Of a DNA stretch of 64,000 nucleotides, positions 1-8,466 are shown piece by piece. Source of the DNA: Nannocystis exedens (GTDB lineage Bacteria; Myxococcota_A; Polyangia; Nannocystales; Nannocystaceae); NCBI RefSeq assembly GCF_002343915.1, contig NZ_NETK01000001.1, positions 8,570,001-8,634,000 on the forward strand. The letters run 5' to 3'. Each line of letters begins with the position of its first letter. The stretch's first letter is position 1. The notes below the pieces were generated by a model. The model searched no databases and had not been told where the DNA came from. It saw nothing but the letters and a program-made list of their open reading frames with translations. A program made the translations under genes and the position numbers.

Positions 1-1146
1 GCCCGCGACCCCGGGCGGGACCGGCTCGCCGCGGTGGTCGAGCACGTAGAGCGTGCAATTGGCGATCGGGCGGCCGATCGGGATCGTCGCCGGATCGCCG
101 CCGCGCTCGCAACGATGGGCGGTGACCTCGATGGCGGCCTCGGTCGGGCCGTAGAAATTGTAGACCTCGACGTCCAGCCGCGCATGACAGGCGCGCACGA
201 GCGCGGGCGGGAGGACGTCGCCGCTACACAACACGCGGCGCAGCGACGCGCACGCGCGCGGGTCGACGTGCTCGAGGAACGCGGCCAGCATCGGCGGCAC
301 GAAGTGAATCGTCGTGATCGCGTGGGCGCGGATCGCCTCGAGCAGGTAGGCCGGATCGCGGTGGCCCCCGGGTCGCGCCATCACCACGGTGGCGCCGGCC
401 AGCAGCGGCCAGAAGCACTCGTAGACCGAGATGTCGAACCCGCACGGGGTCTTTTGCAGCACCCGGTCGTCCGGGCCGAGGGGGATGGTCCGCTGCAGGT
501 CGAGCAGGCGATTGACCACACCGCGGTGGATGTTCATGACGCCCTTGGGCCGGCCGGTCGAGCCCGAGGTGTACATGACGTAGATCAGGTCGTCGGGCGT
601 GACGTCGACGGGCGCGGGCGCGACGGCGGGGAGCCGCTCGTCGAGGACGATGATGGCCTCCGCGGGGGCCGGCAGGGCCTCGGCGAGGCGCCGCTGGGCC
701 AGGATCAGGCGCGCGCCGCAGTCCTCGAGCATGAACGCGAGGCGCTCGCGCGGGTGATCGGGGTCGAGCGGCACATAGGCGGCGCCGGCCTTGAGCACGC
801 CCAGGAGGCCGGCCAGCAGCTCGGGCGAGCGGTCGGCGCAGACGGCGACGAGCGACCCTCGCCGCGCGCCGCGACGGAGAAGCTCGGCGGCGACGGCGTC
901 GGCGTGGCGGTCGAGCTCGGCGTACGTCCAGCTGCCGGCCTCGGCGACGACGGCGATTCGCTCGGGGCTGCGCGCGACCTGGGCCGCGATCCGTCGATGC
1001 AGGCAGACCTCGCCCGACAGCTCGATCGCGGTGTCGTTCCATTCGTAAAGGACGCGGCGGCGCTCGTCCGGCGGCAGCGGCGGCGGCGCGTCGGCCGAAT
1101 CATGCGACGCGGGCCGAGAATCGTCCAGGGGCTGCCCCGAGCTCAT
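1..1146 (-). CDS. Nonribosomal peptide synthetase, N-terminal adenylation domain (partial, runs off the window start)
   Basis: The protein activates an amino acid as an aminoacyl adenylate for peptide synthesis. Translating from an ATG at 1146 (AAGGAG 8 nt upstream) gives a short Pro/Asp-rich leader, the linker PDERRRVLYEWNDTA, and then an adenylation domain directly, with no condensation domain, so this looks like a loading module. Visible motifs are LKAGAAYVPLD (A2), YTSGSTGRPKGV (A3), FDISVYE (A4) and NFYGPTEAA (A5). Aligned by eye with GrsA, the pocket residues read D-I-Y-H-L-S-F-I-E; this is nearest to serine-type codes but not identical, so the substrate is uncertain. The invariant lysine of motif A10 and any carrier domain lie outside the window. 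The dehydrogenase gene ends 66 bp upstream in the same direction, suggesting an operon. Confidence 0.93.
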   Translation of the reverse strand, partial: MSSGQPLDDSRPASHDSADAPPPLPPDERRRVLYEWNDTAIELSGEVCLHRRIAAQVARSPERIAVVAEAGSWTYAELDRHADAVAAELLRRGARRGSLVAVCADRSPELLAGLLGVLKAGAAYVPLDPDHPRERLAFMLEDCGARLILAQRRLAEALPAPAEAIIVLDERLPAVAPAPVDVTPDDLIYVMYTSGSTGRPKGVMNIHRGVVNRLLDLQRTIPLGPDDRVLQKTPCGFDISVYECFWPLLAGATVVMARPGGHRDPAYLLEAIRAHAITTIHFVPPMLAAFLEHVDPRACASLRRVLCSGDVLPPALVRACHARLDVEVYNFYGPTEAAIEVTAHRCERGGDPATIPIGRPIANCTLYVLDHRGEPVPPGVAG

Positions 1147-1212
1147 GACGTCACTCCTTTCGCGCAATCACCGTGGTACGAGGACCACGCGCCTGGCCCC
1201 GCGGCACCCCGA

Positions 1213-2373
1213 TCAGACCGGGTTGACGCGGTACACCGGGAAGTAAGAGCGGAGGCGCCCGGCGGCGGCGTCGCGCGCCAGGCGGTCGATCTCCTCCCAG
1301 GGATAGATCTCCGAGACCTGCAGCATCCATCCCTCGCGCTCCGCGTAGTGCATGGCGACCGGCGAGTCGCCGTGACGGATGTAGTGCGAATGCACGTGGA
1401 CGTGGCGGCCGATGCACTCGATCGCGCGGTTCAGCGTCATCTGCATCCCCAGCAGCCAGCCGGCGGTCGCCAGGACGCCCTGGCGGCCGAGCGCCTTGAC
1501 GCTGGCGCGGAACACCGGGGCGCCGATATAATCGAACACGATCGCCGCGCCGCGTCCGCCGGTCCACGCGCGCACGGTGGCGAGGAACGCCTGCTCCGAG
1601 GCGCGGTAGGCGTCGCGGTAGGCGGGGTCGGCGGAATAGCGAGCCTCGTCGAATTCGATGTCGGCGAAGGCTCGACGGTCGATGCCGGCGATCTCGCCGC
1701 GCTCGAGCTCGGCGAGCCGCTGGGGGCTGCCGGTCACCATCGCGGCGCGACAACCGGCCCGGCGGGCCAGATCGAGGGCCGCGAGCGTCGAGCCGCCGCC
1801 CCAGCCGAGCACGAACGGCGCGGGGTCCTGGTGCTCCTCGACCTGCAGGCGATAGGCCCCGAGGGCCACCCGATAATTCGACCACGCCGTCAAATACCGC
1901 ACCGAGAAGGCGGCCCACTGCTCGAGGCGGTGGCGAGATTCGAGCGGCAGCGGCAAGAAATTGCGCGCGGCGATCTTGGTCCGCTTGGCCAGGACGCCGA
2001 CCGTGCCCGGCGCGTCGTAGCCTTGGACCAAGACGGTGTAACCGAACTCGTCCTGCACGTGACCGCCATAGAGAATCCCCACATCGCCCTCGTGGATCCC
2101 ACGAACGTCGGCGCCGGCCCGCAAGACTCGCAGCACGCTGCCGTTGCCGATGACGACGCGTCGCTCGCGGCGCTGGCTGCAGATGTCGATCGGCCGCCGC
2201 TGCAGCGAATGCGTCATGTTGCCCTCCCAGCTGCCGAACAGCGGCTCGACCAGCAATTCGTCGCCGGCCGGCGCGGGGAACGAGAACTTCTCGAGGCGAA
2301 AATCGCCGGAATCCAGCGCGGACAAAGCGGCGCCGGATCGCTCATAGAGCACCCAGGCTTCGGTCTCGATCAT
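1213..2373 (-). CDS. MDR-superfamily zinc-free alcohol dehydrogenase/enoyl reductase-like protein
   Basis: A 386-aa protein with the medium-chain dehydrogenase/reductase layout. The N-terminal GroES-like half (about residues 1-150) contains DELLVEPLFGSWEGNM, and the nucleotide-binding half shows a Rossmann-type GWGGGSTLAALDLARRAG near residues 190-205 and IVFDYIGAPVF later. The catalytic and structural zinc cysteines of classical alcohol dehydrogenases are not seen, so a zinc-independent reductase role is more likely. It starts at an ATG with a GGGGGG tract 5-6 nt upstream. It is followed after 66 bp by the NRPS gene in the same direction, so it probably tailors or supplies the product of that pathway (inference). 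The exact substrate is unknown; crotonyl-CoA reductase-like or quinone reductase-like enzymes are alternatives. Confidence 0.8.
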   Translation of the reverse strand: MIETEAWVLYERSGAALSALDSGDFRLEKFSFPAPAGDELLVEPLFGSWEGNMTHSLQRRPIDICSQRRERRVVIGNGSVLRVLRAGADVRGIHEGDVGILYGGHVQDEFGYTVLVQGYDAPGTVGVLAKRTKIAARNFLPLPLESRHRLEQWAAFSVRYLTAWSNYRVALGAYRLQVEEHQDPAPFVLGWGGGSTLAALDLARRAGCRAAMVTGSPQRLAELERGEIAGIDRRAFADIEFDEARYSADPAYRDAYRASEQAFLATVRAWTGGRGAAIVFDYIGAPVFRASVKALGRQGVLATAGWLLGMQMTLNRAIECIGRHVHVHSHYIRHGDSPVAMHYAEREGWMLQVSEIYPWEEIDRLARDAAAGRLRSYFPVYRVNPV

Positions 2374-2741
2374 ATCAATCCCCCCGTCCTCGACGGCCGG
2401 CCCAATGGCTACACCAGGGTGCAGCCATCATTGGGTCTCGTCTATGCCACGCCGGCCGGAGCCGTGGAAGGGGGTGCGCGGAGAAGCGGGGGAACGGAGA
2501 CTCACATCGGCGCCGCTGGCGCCGGCTGGGCTGTGCGTGTAGGTGTCGGTCGGATGACCGACGCGAGCCCGGTGAATCGCCTGGTTGTGTCCGCTCGAAG
2601 CTGCGCGGACGGCCCCGGGCCTCACCGAGGGGCGGGCGAAAACGCTCTGATTTCGCCTATTTGTGGATTGCGTCGTCGGGGACGATACCACTTTCCGCCG
2701 ACGGCCCCGGCTGATAGGGTGAAGCGCGGAGGACAGGGGCG
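2374..2741. promoter_or_regulatory. Divergent intergenic region between the MDR gene and the PAS-STAS gene
   Basis: These 368 bp separate divergently transcribed genes and should contain both promoters. Two inverted repeats are visible: CCCAATGGCT at 2401-2410 facing AGCCATCATTGGG near 2423-2435 (arms interrupted by two bases), and a perfect 7-bp one at 2545-2562 (GTCGGTC, GGAT, GACCGAC). Either could be an operator. No convincing coding sequence or sigma-70 consensus pair was found. Confidence 0.45.
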
Positions 2742-3599
2742 ATGATGACGAATGACGAGAAGGAGATCCGCCGTCTTCTCGAGCGATATGCAATGGCAGT
2801 AGCGGTCTCGGGCGACGGGATCTGGGAGTACCCGGCCATCGATCCCGAGCAGGCGTTTCACCGCAACATCCCCGTGCATTATTCGGAGCGCTTCCCCGAG
2901 CTCCTCGGCTACGACGACGGCGAATTCCCGCAGGTCGCCAGCAGCTGGTGGGACGCCATTCATCCCGAGGACCTGAGCGCCTCGTCGAAGGCGATCGCCG
3001 ATCACTTTATCACCGGCAAGCCGATCTTCGCCGAGTACCGCGTATTGAACCGCCAGGGCGAGATCCGCTGGTGGCAGGTGTTCGGCGACTCGATGCCCGA
3101 CGCCGACAACAAGGGCAAGATCCGCGCGATCGGGGTGGTCCGCGACATCACCGCGCTCAAGCTCGCCGAGGAGACCGCGCGCAATCAGCTCGAGCTCATC
3201 ACCAGGCAGCAGAAGGCGATCCGCGCCCTGTCGACCCCGATCATTCAGCTGTGGGACAACATCATCACGCTGCCGCTGGTGGGCACGATCAATTCGGAGC
3301 GGGCGTCGGAGATCATGGACCGCCTGCTGGCCGAGGTGGTGCGCCTGCGGGCCCGCTACGCGATCATGGACATGACCGGGGTCGACAGCGTCGATACGAC
3401 CACGGCGGAGCAGCTCTACCGCATCATCCGCGCCGTCGGGCTGCTGGGCGGGCAGGTGCGGCTGTCGGGCCTCAACCCCGCGATCGCCCAGACGATGACC
3501 AACCTCGGGGTCGACATCAGCCCGTTCATCAGCCACCGCAACCTGCAGGACGCGCTGCAGGCGTGCCTCCGCGACAGCGACCGGTTCGTCACGCATTGA
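2742..3599 (+). CDS. PAS domain plus STAS domain regulator (RsbR-like)
   Basis: A 285-aa cytoplasmic signalling protein. Residues about 20-145 form a PAS fold (GIWEY, HPEDL, GKPIFAEYRVLNRQGEIRWWQ, then GVVRDITALK). A short helical linker is followed by a STAS domain (about 170-280) with LSTPIIQLWDNIITLPLVG and DMTGVDSVDTTTAEQL, the pattern of RsbR-type stressosome proteins, where Thr residues in this segment are phosphorylated by RsbT-type kinases. GGAGG lies 9 nt before the ATG at 2742; a second in-frame ATG is at 2745. No RsbS, RsbT or other stressosome partner is adjacent, so it is either an orphan sensor or works with distant partners (inference). A hairpin follows the stop codon. Confidence 0.85.
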   Translation: MMTNDEKEIRRLLERYAMAVAVSGDGIWEYPAIDPEQAFHRNIPVHYSERFPELLGYDDGEFPQVASSWWDAIHPEDLSASSKAIADHFITGKPIFAEYRVLNRQGEIRWWQVFGDSMPDADNKGKIRAIGVVRDITALKLAEETARNQLELITRQQKAIRALSTPIIQLWDNIITLPLVGTINSERASEIMDRLLAEVVRLRARYAIMDMTGVDSVDTTTAEQLYRIIRAVGLLGGQVRLSGLNPAIAQTMTNLGVDISPFISHRNLQDALQACLRDSDRFVTH

Positions 3600-3611
3600 C
3601 GTCGCGCGGCT

Positions 3612-3631
3612 CGCGGCTCGACCGAGCCGCG
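3612..3631. terminator. GC-rich hairpin between convergent genes
   Basis: GCGGCTC and GAGCCGC arms face each other across a 4-6 nt loop, directly after the PAS-STAS stop and before the end of the convergent response-regulator gene. There is no T-tract, so it is at most a weak or factor-assisted bidirectional terminator. Confidence 0.4.
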
Positions 3632-3733
3632 GCGCGCGGTTGCGAGATCCGACGGCGCCGGCAGGAGGCGCGACCGGGGGCGCCCCCATTGCTCGTTCAG
3701 CGCGGACCCGGGCGCGCCGCGAGCCTCGCGGGA

Positions 3734-4444
3734 TCACTCCGGGTCGGCGGGGCCGTCGATGTCCTCGGCGAAGCGGTAGCCGACCCCGCGCAGCGTCTGC
3801 AGCTGGCCGGCCGCGGGCCCCAGCTTGCCGCGCAGGCGGAGGACGTGGGTGTCGACGGTGCGCGTGGTGACGTTGGGCGAGAGGCCCCAGACCTCGGCCA
3901 GCAGCGCCTCGCGGGTGTGGACGCGGCCGTGGCGGGTGACGAGGAGGATCAAAAGGCGCAGCTCGAGGGCGGTGAGGGTGAGCTCGCGGTCGTCGAGCCA
4001 GGCCCGTTGGGCGCCCGCGTCGACGCGCACGCGGCCGCAGGTGACGCGTTCGCTCGCCGAAACCGGCTGGATCCGCCGCCGCAGCACGGCGCGGATCCGC
4101 AGCACCAGCTCGCGCAGGCTGAGCGGCTTGGTCACGTAATCGTCGGCGCCGACCTCGAAGCCGAGCACGCGATCGATCTCGTCGGCGCGCGCGCTCACCA
4201 TCACCACCGGCAGCGCGCGCGTGACAGGGTCGGCGCGGAGCGCCTGACACACCGCGATGCCCGACATGTCCGGGAGGTTCAGGTCGAGCAGCACGAGGTC
4301 GGGCATCGGCTCGCTGCGGGCCAGCAAGAGGCCCTGCGCGCCCGTGTCGGCGGTGCGGGGATGAAAGCCCTCGCGCGTGAGCGCGTGGCAGATCGCGGAC
4401 CGAAGATCGCGCTCATCTTCGACGACGAGGATCGAGGCGGGCAT
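3734..4444 (-). CDS. OmpR/PhoB-family response regulator
   Basis: A DNA-binding two-component regulator of 236 aa. The receiver domain (1-120) starts MPASILVVEDERDL and has the acidic pair E9/D10, phosphoacceptor D54 in LVLLDLNLPD, the switch Ser in VMVSARADE and Lys in DDYVTKPLSL. The C-terminal winged-helix domain shows LTALELRLLILLVTRHGRV and the recognition part TTRTVDTHVLRLRGKLG. The ATG at 4444 was chosen because the receiver fold begins there; a 25-residue in-frame upstream extension looks non-coding. No histidine kinase is adjacent, so this is an orphan regulator in this window. It converges on the PAS-STAS gene. Confidence 0.92.
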   Translation of the reverse strand: MPASILVVEDERDLRSAICHALTREGFHPRTADTGAQGLLLARSEPMPDLVLLDLNLPDMSGIAVCQALRADPVTRALPVVMVSARADEIDRVLGFEVGADDYVTKPLSLRELVLRIRAVLRRRIQPVSASERVTCGRVRVDAGAQRAWLDDRELTLTALELRLLILLVTRHGRVHTREALLAEVWGLSPNVTTRTVDTHVLRLRGKLGPAAGQLQTLRGVGYRFAEDIDGPADPE

Positions 4445-4550
4445 GGCGAACGGGGGACCGTTCGAGCGTACACGCGGGCCCGGAAATACGCATCGACGCG
4501 GCGCTGCGGCGGAATTCACCGCGACGCCGCGCGGCTGTGACGCGGATGTG

Positions 4551-4586
4551 ATGTTGTCGGGCGCGCGACCCGGAGGTCGGCAACAT
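4551..4586. terminator. Inverted repeat downstream of the KAS III-like gene and upstream of the response regulator
   Basis: ATGTTG (4551-4556) is mirrored by CAACAT (4581-4586), with partial pairing continuing inwards (TCGG/CCGA type). It sits 86 bp beyond the stop of the minus-strand ketoacyl synthase and about 107 bp upstream of the response-regulator start, so it may be a terminator for the first or an operator for the second. Confidence 0.3.
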
Positions 4587-4671
4587 CCGGGGTGACGGAC
4601 CGCGGCGATTCGCGCGGGCCCTCGCGCGCTGTGGTGATTTCAATCGGGGCAGGGGCGCGAGGGGGCCCGCC

Positions 4672-5787
4672 TCACAGGCGCACGAGCTGGGCCCCGAGGT
4701 GGGCGCCGGCGCCGATCGCCGCGAAGGCGATCAGGTCGCCGCTGCCGAGCGCGACGGTGCCGCGCTCGAGGTCTTCGGCCAGCAGGATCAGCATGCCCGC
4801 GGACGAGGTGTTGCCATAACGCGAGACGTTCGCCGCCAGCTGATCGCGGCGCAGGCCGATCGCGTCGGCGAAGCGCTCCAGCAGCCGCTGGTTGGGCTGG
4901 TGCAGATAATAGCGAGAGACGGCGTCCGCGGCGGACCCCCCGCGCGCCAGCACGTGCTCGAGGCTCTGCTGCATGCACCGCAGGTAGCTCTGCTGCACCA
5001 GCGCGCCGTTGACGACGTAGGCGAGGTCGACCGGCCGCGTGCGGGCGGCGTGGGCCGGCAGGAGCGAGCCGCCGCCGGGGCGCAGCACGAGGTCGAGGTG
5101 TTCGTTGCCGGCCATCGAGGCGACCACGCCGCGCTCCTCGTCGTCCTCGCCCTGGAGGACGATCGCGCCGGCGCCGTCGCCGAACACGTAGACCGACAGG
5201 AAGGCGCCGATGCTCTTGTCGCTGCCGTCCAGCGGCACCGATTGCGTGTAGAGGTCGCGATCGACCATCGACGAGGTGAAGTTGCTGCCGACGATCGCGG
5301 CGGTCCGGATCGCGCCGGAGGCGATCATTTTGGCCACCATGTCGAATACGTACATCGTGCCGCCGCACCCGCTGTCGAACACCAGCGCGTAGCAGTCGGC
5401 GCGGCAGTCGAGCCGGCGGTGCAGCAGCATCGCGTCCTGGCTGAAGCTCGGGCGATCGGAGGTGCAGGTGACGACGAAGATCGCGTCGAGGCTGGCGGAG
5501 CGCAGCCCGGCCATTCGCAGCGCCTTGCGCAGGGCGATCTCGCTCATGTCGACGCCGGTGGCCGGCGCCTCGCCCGGCGCCGGCTCGATCGCCTTGCCGG
5601 TCGCGTCGTCGATGTCCCACAGGTAGCGCCGCTCGTGGATGCCGGTGCGGTCGATGATCCGCTCGGGGGTCCACCCGGGGACGAGCGCGGCGATCCGCGC
5701 GGTCGACATGCGGACTTCGGGGACGTAAGCGCCGGCGCCGACGATGGTCGGCCGGCGAATTTTCAACTGTTGATAGTCGAAGGTCAT
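4672..5787 (-). CDS. 3-oxoacyl-[ACP] synthase III (FabH-like thiolase-fold enzyme)
   Basis: A 371-aa KAS III-type condensing enzyme, expected to join a starter acyl-CoA to malonyl-ACP or to act as an acyl transferase in a secondary pathway. The triad is complete: C141 in FDSGCGGT, H296 in YYLHQPNQ and N326 in SRYGNTSSAG. The ATG at 5787 (MTFDYQQLK) was chosen because similarity begins there, although its Shine-Dalgarno site (GAG) is weak. Proximity to the NRPS and MDR genes suggests supply of an unusual acyl starter (inference); a housekeeping fabH usually sits with other fab genes, none of which are here. ChlB6/CerJ-type acyltransferases are an alternative. Confidence 0.88.
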   Translation of the reverse strand: MTFDYQQLKIRRPTIVGAGAYVPEVRMSTARIAALVPGWTPERIIDRTGIHERRYLWDIDDATGKAIEPAPGEAPATGVDMSEIALRKALRMAGLRSASLDAIFVVTCTSDRPSFSQDAMLLHRRLDCRADCYALVFDSGCGGTMYVFDMVAKMIASGAIRTAAIVGSNFTSSMVDRDLYTQSVPLDGSDKSIGAFLSVYVFGDGAGAIVLQGEDDEERGVVASMAGNEHLDLVLRPGGGSLLPAHAARTRPVDLAYVVNGALVQQSYLRCMQQSLEHVLARGGSAADAVSRYYLHQPNQRLLERFADAIGLRRDQLAANVSRYGNTSSAGMLILLAEDLERGTVALGSGDLIAFAAIGAGAHLGAQLVRL

Positions 5788-6189
5788 GGTCACTCGATAG
5801 GAAATTCGCCGAACGGCGAGGCATACGCGGCCGCGGCCCCGCACGCGCGCCCGGGAGGTCCGGCGCCGCGGGGTTGCGGCCTCGACACCACGTATGCGTC
5901 GGCCCGGGGGGCTTCGGATCGTGGCGCGGGCGGCGCTCGGGGGTGGACGCGCGGGGCGGTGACACCTACCTCGCGCCACTCGGATCATTGAGCCGGGCAA
6001 TCGTCAATGGACTGAGAATATGAACAGCGCTGTCGATTCGCAGGGGGCCCGGGGCCACACGTCAATGCGCGATCTCGGCCTCCACGCGCGGATCGTGGGG
6101 GCCGCGCAGCCGTGAGTTGTCGCGGTTCGCAACTGGAGCTCGTCGGGACTATCTTGCCCGTTCCCGCGAGTACGGAACCGGAGGTTTCA
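5788..6189. promoter_or_regulatory. Divergent intergenic region between the KAS III-like gene and the Fis-type gene
   Basis: About 400 bp between divergent genes. No convincing coding sequence was seen. The less GC-rich stretch near 5985-6035 (a TTGACG on the minus strand and GAATAT on the plus strand) is the most likely promoter area, but neither strand shows a well-spaced consensus pair. Confidence 0.35.
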
Positions 6190-6414
6190 TTGGCCCAACT
6201 CATCCTTGACGACTTCAACCTCGAGAAGGCCGAGCGGCGCCTGTGCACTGAGGCGCTCAGCACGGCCGGCAACATCGTCGGCGCCGCCGCGTTGCTCGGG
6301 ATCACTCGCCACGCGCTCAAGCGGCGCATCATCAAGCTGGCGATCGAATGGCCGCCGCGCCCCGCGAACCGGCCGTCCGACGCCGCCCACGCGAGCGCGG
6401 GACTCGCTCGCTAG
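6190..6414 (+). CDS. Small Fis-type helix-turn-helix DNA-binding protein (TTG start)
   Basis: A 74-aa protein almost wholly made of a Fis/NtrC-type C-terminal HTH: FNLEKAERRLCTEAL, then GNIVGAAALLGITRHALKRR. Such domains usually end sigma-54 activators; a free-standing version can act as an architectural or repressor protein. A TTG at 6190 is the likely start because GGAGG lies 5 nt upstream (6180-6184), whereas the in-frame GTG at 6112 would add a 26-residue tail without similarity. The C-terminal 20 residues are Pro/Ala-rich. A strong hairpin follows the stop codon. It is divergent from the KAS III-like gene and may regulate it (inference). Confidence 0.75.
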   Translation: MAQLILDDFNLEKAERRLCTEALSTAGNIVGAAALLGITRHALKRRIIKLAIEWPPRPANRPSDAAHASAGLAR

Positions 6415-6439
6415 CCCAATCGAGGTGACGATGCTCAGG

Positions 6440-6469
6440 ACGACCTGGCGGCCACGGCCGCCAGGTCGT
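6440..6469 (+). terminator. Strong intrinsic-terminator-like hairpin after the Fis-type gene
   Basis: A perfect 13-bp stem (ACGACCTGGCGGC with GCCGCCAGGTCGT) and a 4-nt CACG loop, beginning 26 bp after the stop codon, followed by TCTCGTC rather than a full T-run. Confidence 0.6.
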
Positions 6470-7109
6470 TCTCGTCGCACCCCGTCCCCCGTCCGCGGCC
6501 CGCCGCGGACGCCGAACAGGACCGACGGCGGCGCGGCGATCGAGAGGTCGCCGCGTCGACGATGCGGGCCGCGTCCGCGGCCCTCACGAGCTGCGCCCGC
6601 TTCGTTGCGAGTGCGCAGGACGTGCGCGCCCCCTCGCGTGCCGCGAGGTCGCGAGGCGCGCAGAGGTCGCCGAAGATCGGCGACGTTCCGGCGGCGCCTG
6701 CGTGCGACCGTCGCGAGCACCGCGAGCGCAGAGCTGCAGGCGGGCGTCGAGGCGACGGCGCGAGGGCCGTGCCGCGACGAGGCGGCATGATGGCCGCGCG
6801 TGACCCGAGGCGTCGTCGTTGGCGACGGGGCTTCGCGCGGCGAGGCCCACGAGGGCGGCCGCCCGAGGTCGGTCGCGCGGCGACGCGTGGCCGAGCCCGC
6901 CCGGCGGGCGAGGTCGGGGGTGGCCGCCGGCCGCGGTCCGCAGGTCCGTCGCGTGGACCGCGGCGGCGCCGCCGGGCGCGGGTAGGCGCGGGAGTTCGTT
7001 GTCTTCGGATGTGTTTGCGGCGGCTCCGTGAGCGCTCAGGTTAGCTCGGAGGCGGCCGGCTCCAGCCGGACCGGTCGCCGCGGAAGACCCCGGCACTGGA
7101 GAACGAGTC
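6470..7109. other. Gene-less intergenic region with a second hairpin
   Basis: About 640 bp without a credible gene; open frames here are Arg/Ala/Pro-rich and resemble no family. A perfect 8-bp stem with a 4-nt loop lies at 6491-6510 (GTCCGCGG, CCCG, CCGCGGAC). The promoter of the alcohol dehydrogenase must lie near the right end, but no consensus was identified. Confidence 0.4.
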
Positions 7110-8279
7110 ATGAAAGCGATCTGCTGGCACGGCCCGCGTGATGTCCGTCTGGACAGGGTGCCCGATCCCACCATCCTCGACCCGGGCGACGCGATCGTCC
7201 GGGTCACGGCGACCGCGATCTGCGGGTCCGACCTCCACCTGTTCGATGGCGTCATGCCGACGATGAAGACCGGCGACGTCCTCGGACACGAGGCGATGGG
7301 CGAGGTGGTCGAGGTCGGGTCGGCGGTCACGCGGCTGCGGAAGGGCGACCGCGTGGTCGTCCCGTTCGTGATCGCCTGCGGCTCGTGCTTCTTCTGCAAG
7401 CGGGGCGAGCACACCGGCTGCGACGTCAGCAACCCGAACGCGCACATCGCCCGCGAGCTGATGGGCCACTCGCCGGCAGGGCTGTTCGGCTACTCGCACA
7501 TGATGGGCGGGTTCTGGGGCGGCCAGGCCCAGTACCTGCGCGTGCCGTTCGCCGAGGTCGGGCCGGTCAAGATCGAGTCGGGGCTCCGCGACGAGCAGGT
7601 GTTGTTCCTGTCCGACATCTTCCCGACCGGCTACTTCGCGGCGGAACTGTGCGGCATCGAGCGGGGCGACACGGTGGCGGTGTGGGGCTGCGGGCCGGTC
7701 GGACAGATGGCGATCCGCAGCGCCTGGATGTTGGGCGCGGGCCGGGTGGTGGCGATCGACCGCGTCCCCGAGCGCCTGCGCATGGCCGAGGCCGGCAAGG
7801 CCGAGACCATCAACTTCGAGGAGACCCGGGTCTACGAGCAGTTGATGGACCTGACGAGGGGCCGCGGGCCCGACCGCTGCATCGACGCGGTCGGCTGCGA
7901 GGCCCACGGGCTCGGCAGCGTCGACGCGCTGATGGACAAGGTGAAGGCCGCGATGATGCTGACGACCGACCGCGCCTACGTGCTGCGCGAGGCGATCATG
8001 TGCTGTCGCAAGTTCGGCACGGTGTCGATCTCCGGGGTCTACGTGGGCGCGGTCGACAAGCTGCCGATCGGCCCGGCGATGAACAAGGGGCTGACCTTCC
8101 GCATGGGCCAGACCCCGGTGCAGCGCTACCTGCAGCCGCTGCTGGCGAAGATCGAGGCGGGCGAGTTCGATCCGTCGTTCGTCGTCACCCACCGCCTGCC
8201 GCTCGAGCAGGGCCCCGAGGCGTACAAGATGTTCCGCGACAAGCAGGACGGCTGCATCAAGGTGGTGCTCCGCCCGTGA
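7110..8279 (+). CDS. Zinc-dependent alcohol dehydrogenase, glutathione-independent formaldehyde dehydrogenase-like
   Basis: A 389-aa MDR-family zinc dehydrogenase. Catalytic zinc ligands are C38 (AICGSDLH) and the H60-E61 pair (GHEAMGE). The structural zinc site is C90, C93, C96 and C104 in CGSCFFCKRGEHTGC. The Rossmann fold shows WGCGPVGQMA. The insert around VSNPNAH and the C-terminal half resemble the glutathione-independent formaldehyde dehydrogenase subgroup, so oxidation of a small aldehyde or alcohol with NAD(P) is likely; the substrate is not certain. GGAG lies 8 nt before the ATG. It stands alone as a transcription unit, followed by a short palindromic element at 8316. Confidence 0.93.
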   Translation: MKAICWHGPRDVRLDRVPDPTILDPGDAIVRVTATAICGSDLHLFDGVMPTMKTGDVLGHEAMGEVVEVGSAVTRLRKGDRVVVPFVIACGSCFFCKRGEHTGCDVSNPNAHIARELMGHSPAGLFGYSHMMGGFWGGQAQYLRVPFAEVGPVKIESGLRDEQVLFLSDIFPTGYFAAELCGIERGDTVAVWGCGPVGQMAIRSAWMLGAGRVVAIDRVPERLRMAEAGKAETINFEETRVYEQLMDLTRGRGPDRCIDAVGCEAHGLGSVDALMDKVKAAMMLTTDRAYVLREAIMCCRKFGTVSISGVYVGAVDKLPIGPAMNKGLTFRMGQTPVQRYLQPLLAKIEAGEFDPSFVVTHRLPLEQGPEAYKMFRDKQDGCIKVVLRP

Positions 8280-8315
8280 CGGCCGCGGCGGGCGCGAGGT
8301 AGATGAAGTTCAAGG

Positions 8316-8337
8316 ATATGTCCCGAGAGGCATGTCT
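8316..8337. repeat. Dispersed palindromic element, copy 1 (degenerate)
   Basis: ATGTCCC and GGCATGTC words separated by GAGA, downstream of the alcohol dehydrogenase. It belongs with the ACATGTC-type words at 12725, 13691, 15508, 15580, 26775 and 49347. The arms pair only partly. Confidence 0.4.
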
Positions 8338-8466
8338 AATGAATGCGCGCCGGGGAGCCGCGACGATCGGTCGCGGACCGCGGCTTCGCGCGCCGTGGCG
8401 AGAAGCGAGCGGTGTTTGGCGTTCTCGCCGCTTGTCGAGCCGGGCCGTGGATGCGACCGTCGCGGC

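Noticed and set aside
34..2745. A 903-codon plus-strand frame opposite the NRPS and MDR genes
   Set aside because: Shadow of the minus-strand genes; translation is low-complexity and unlike any protein family.
6562..7044. Open frame of 160 codons in the gap before the alcohol dehydrogenase
   Set aside because: More than a third Arg and Gly, no ribosome site and no similarity; composition-driven.
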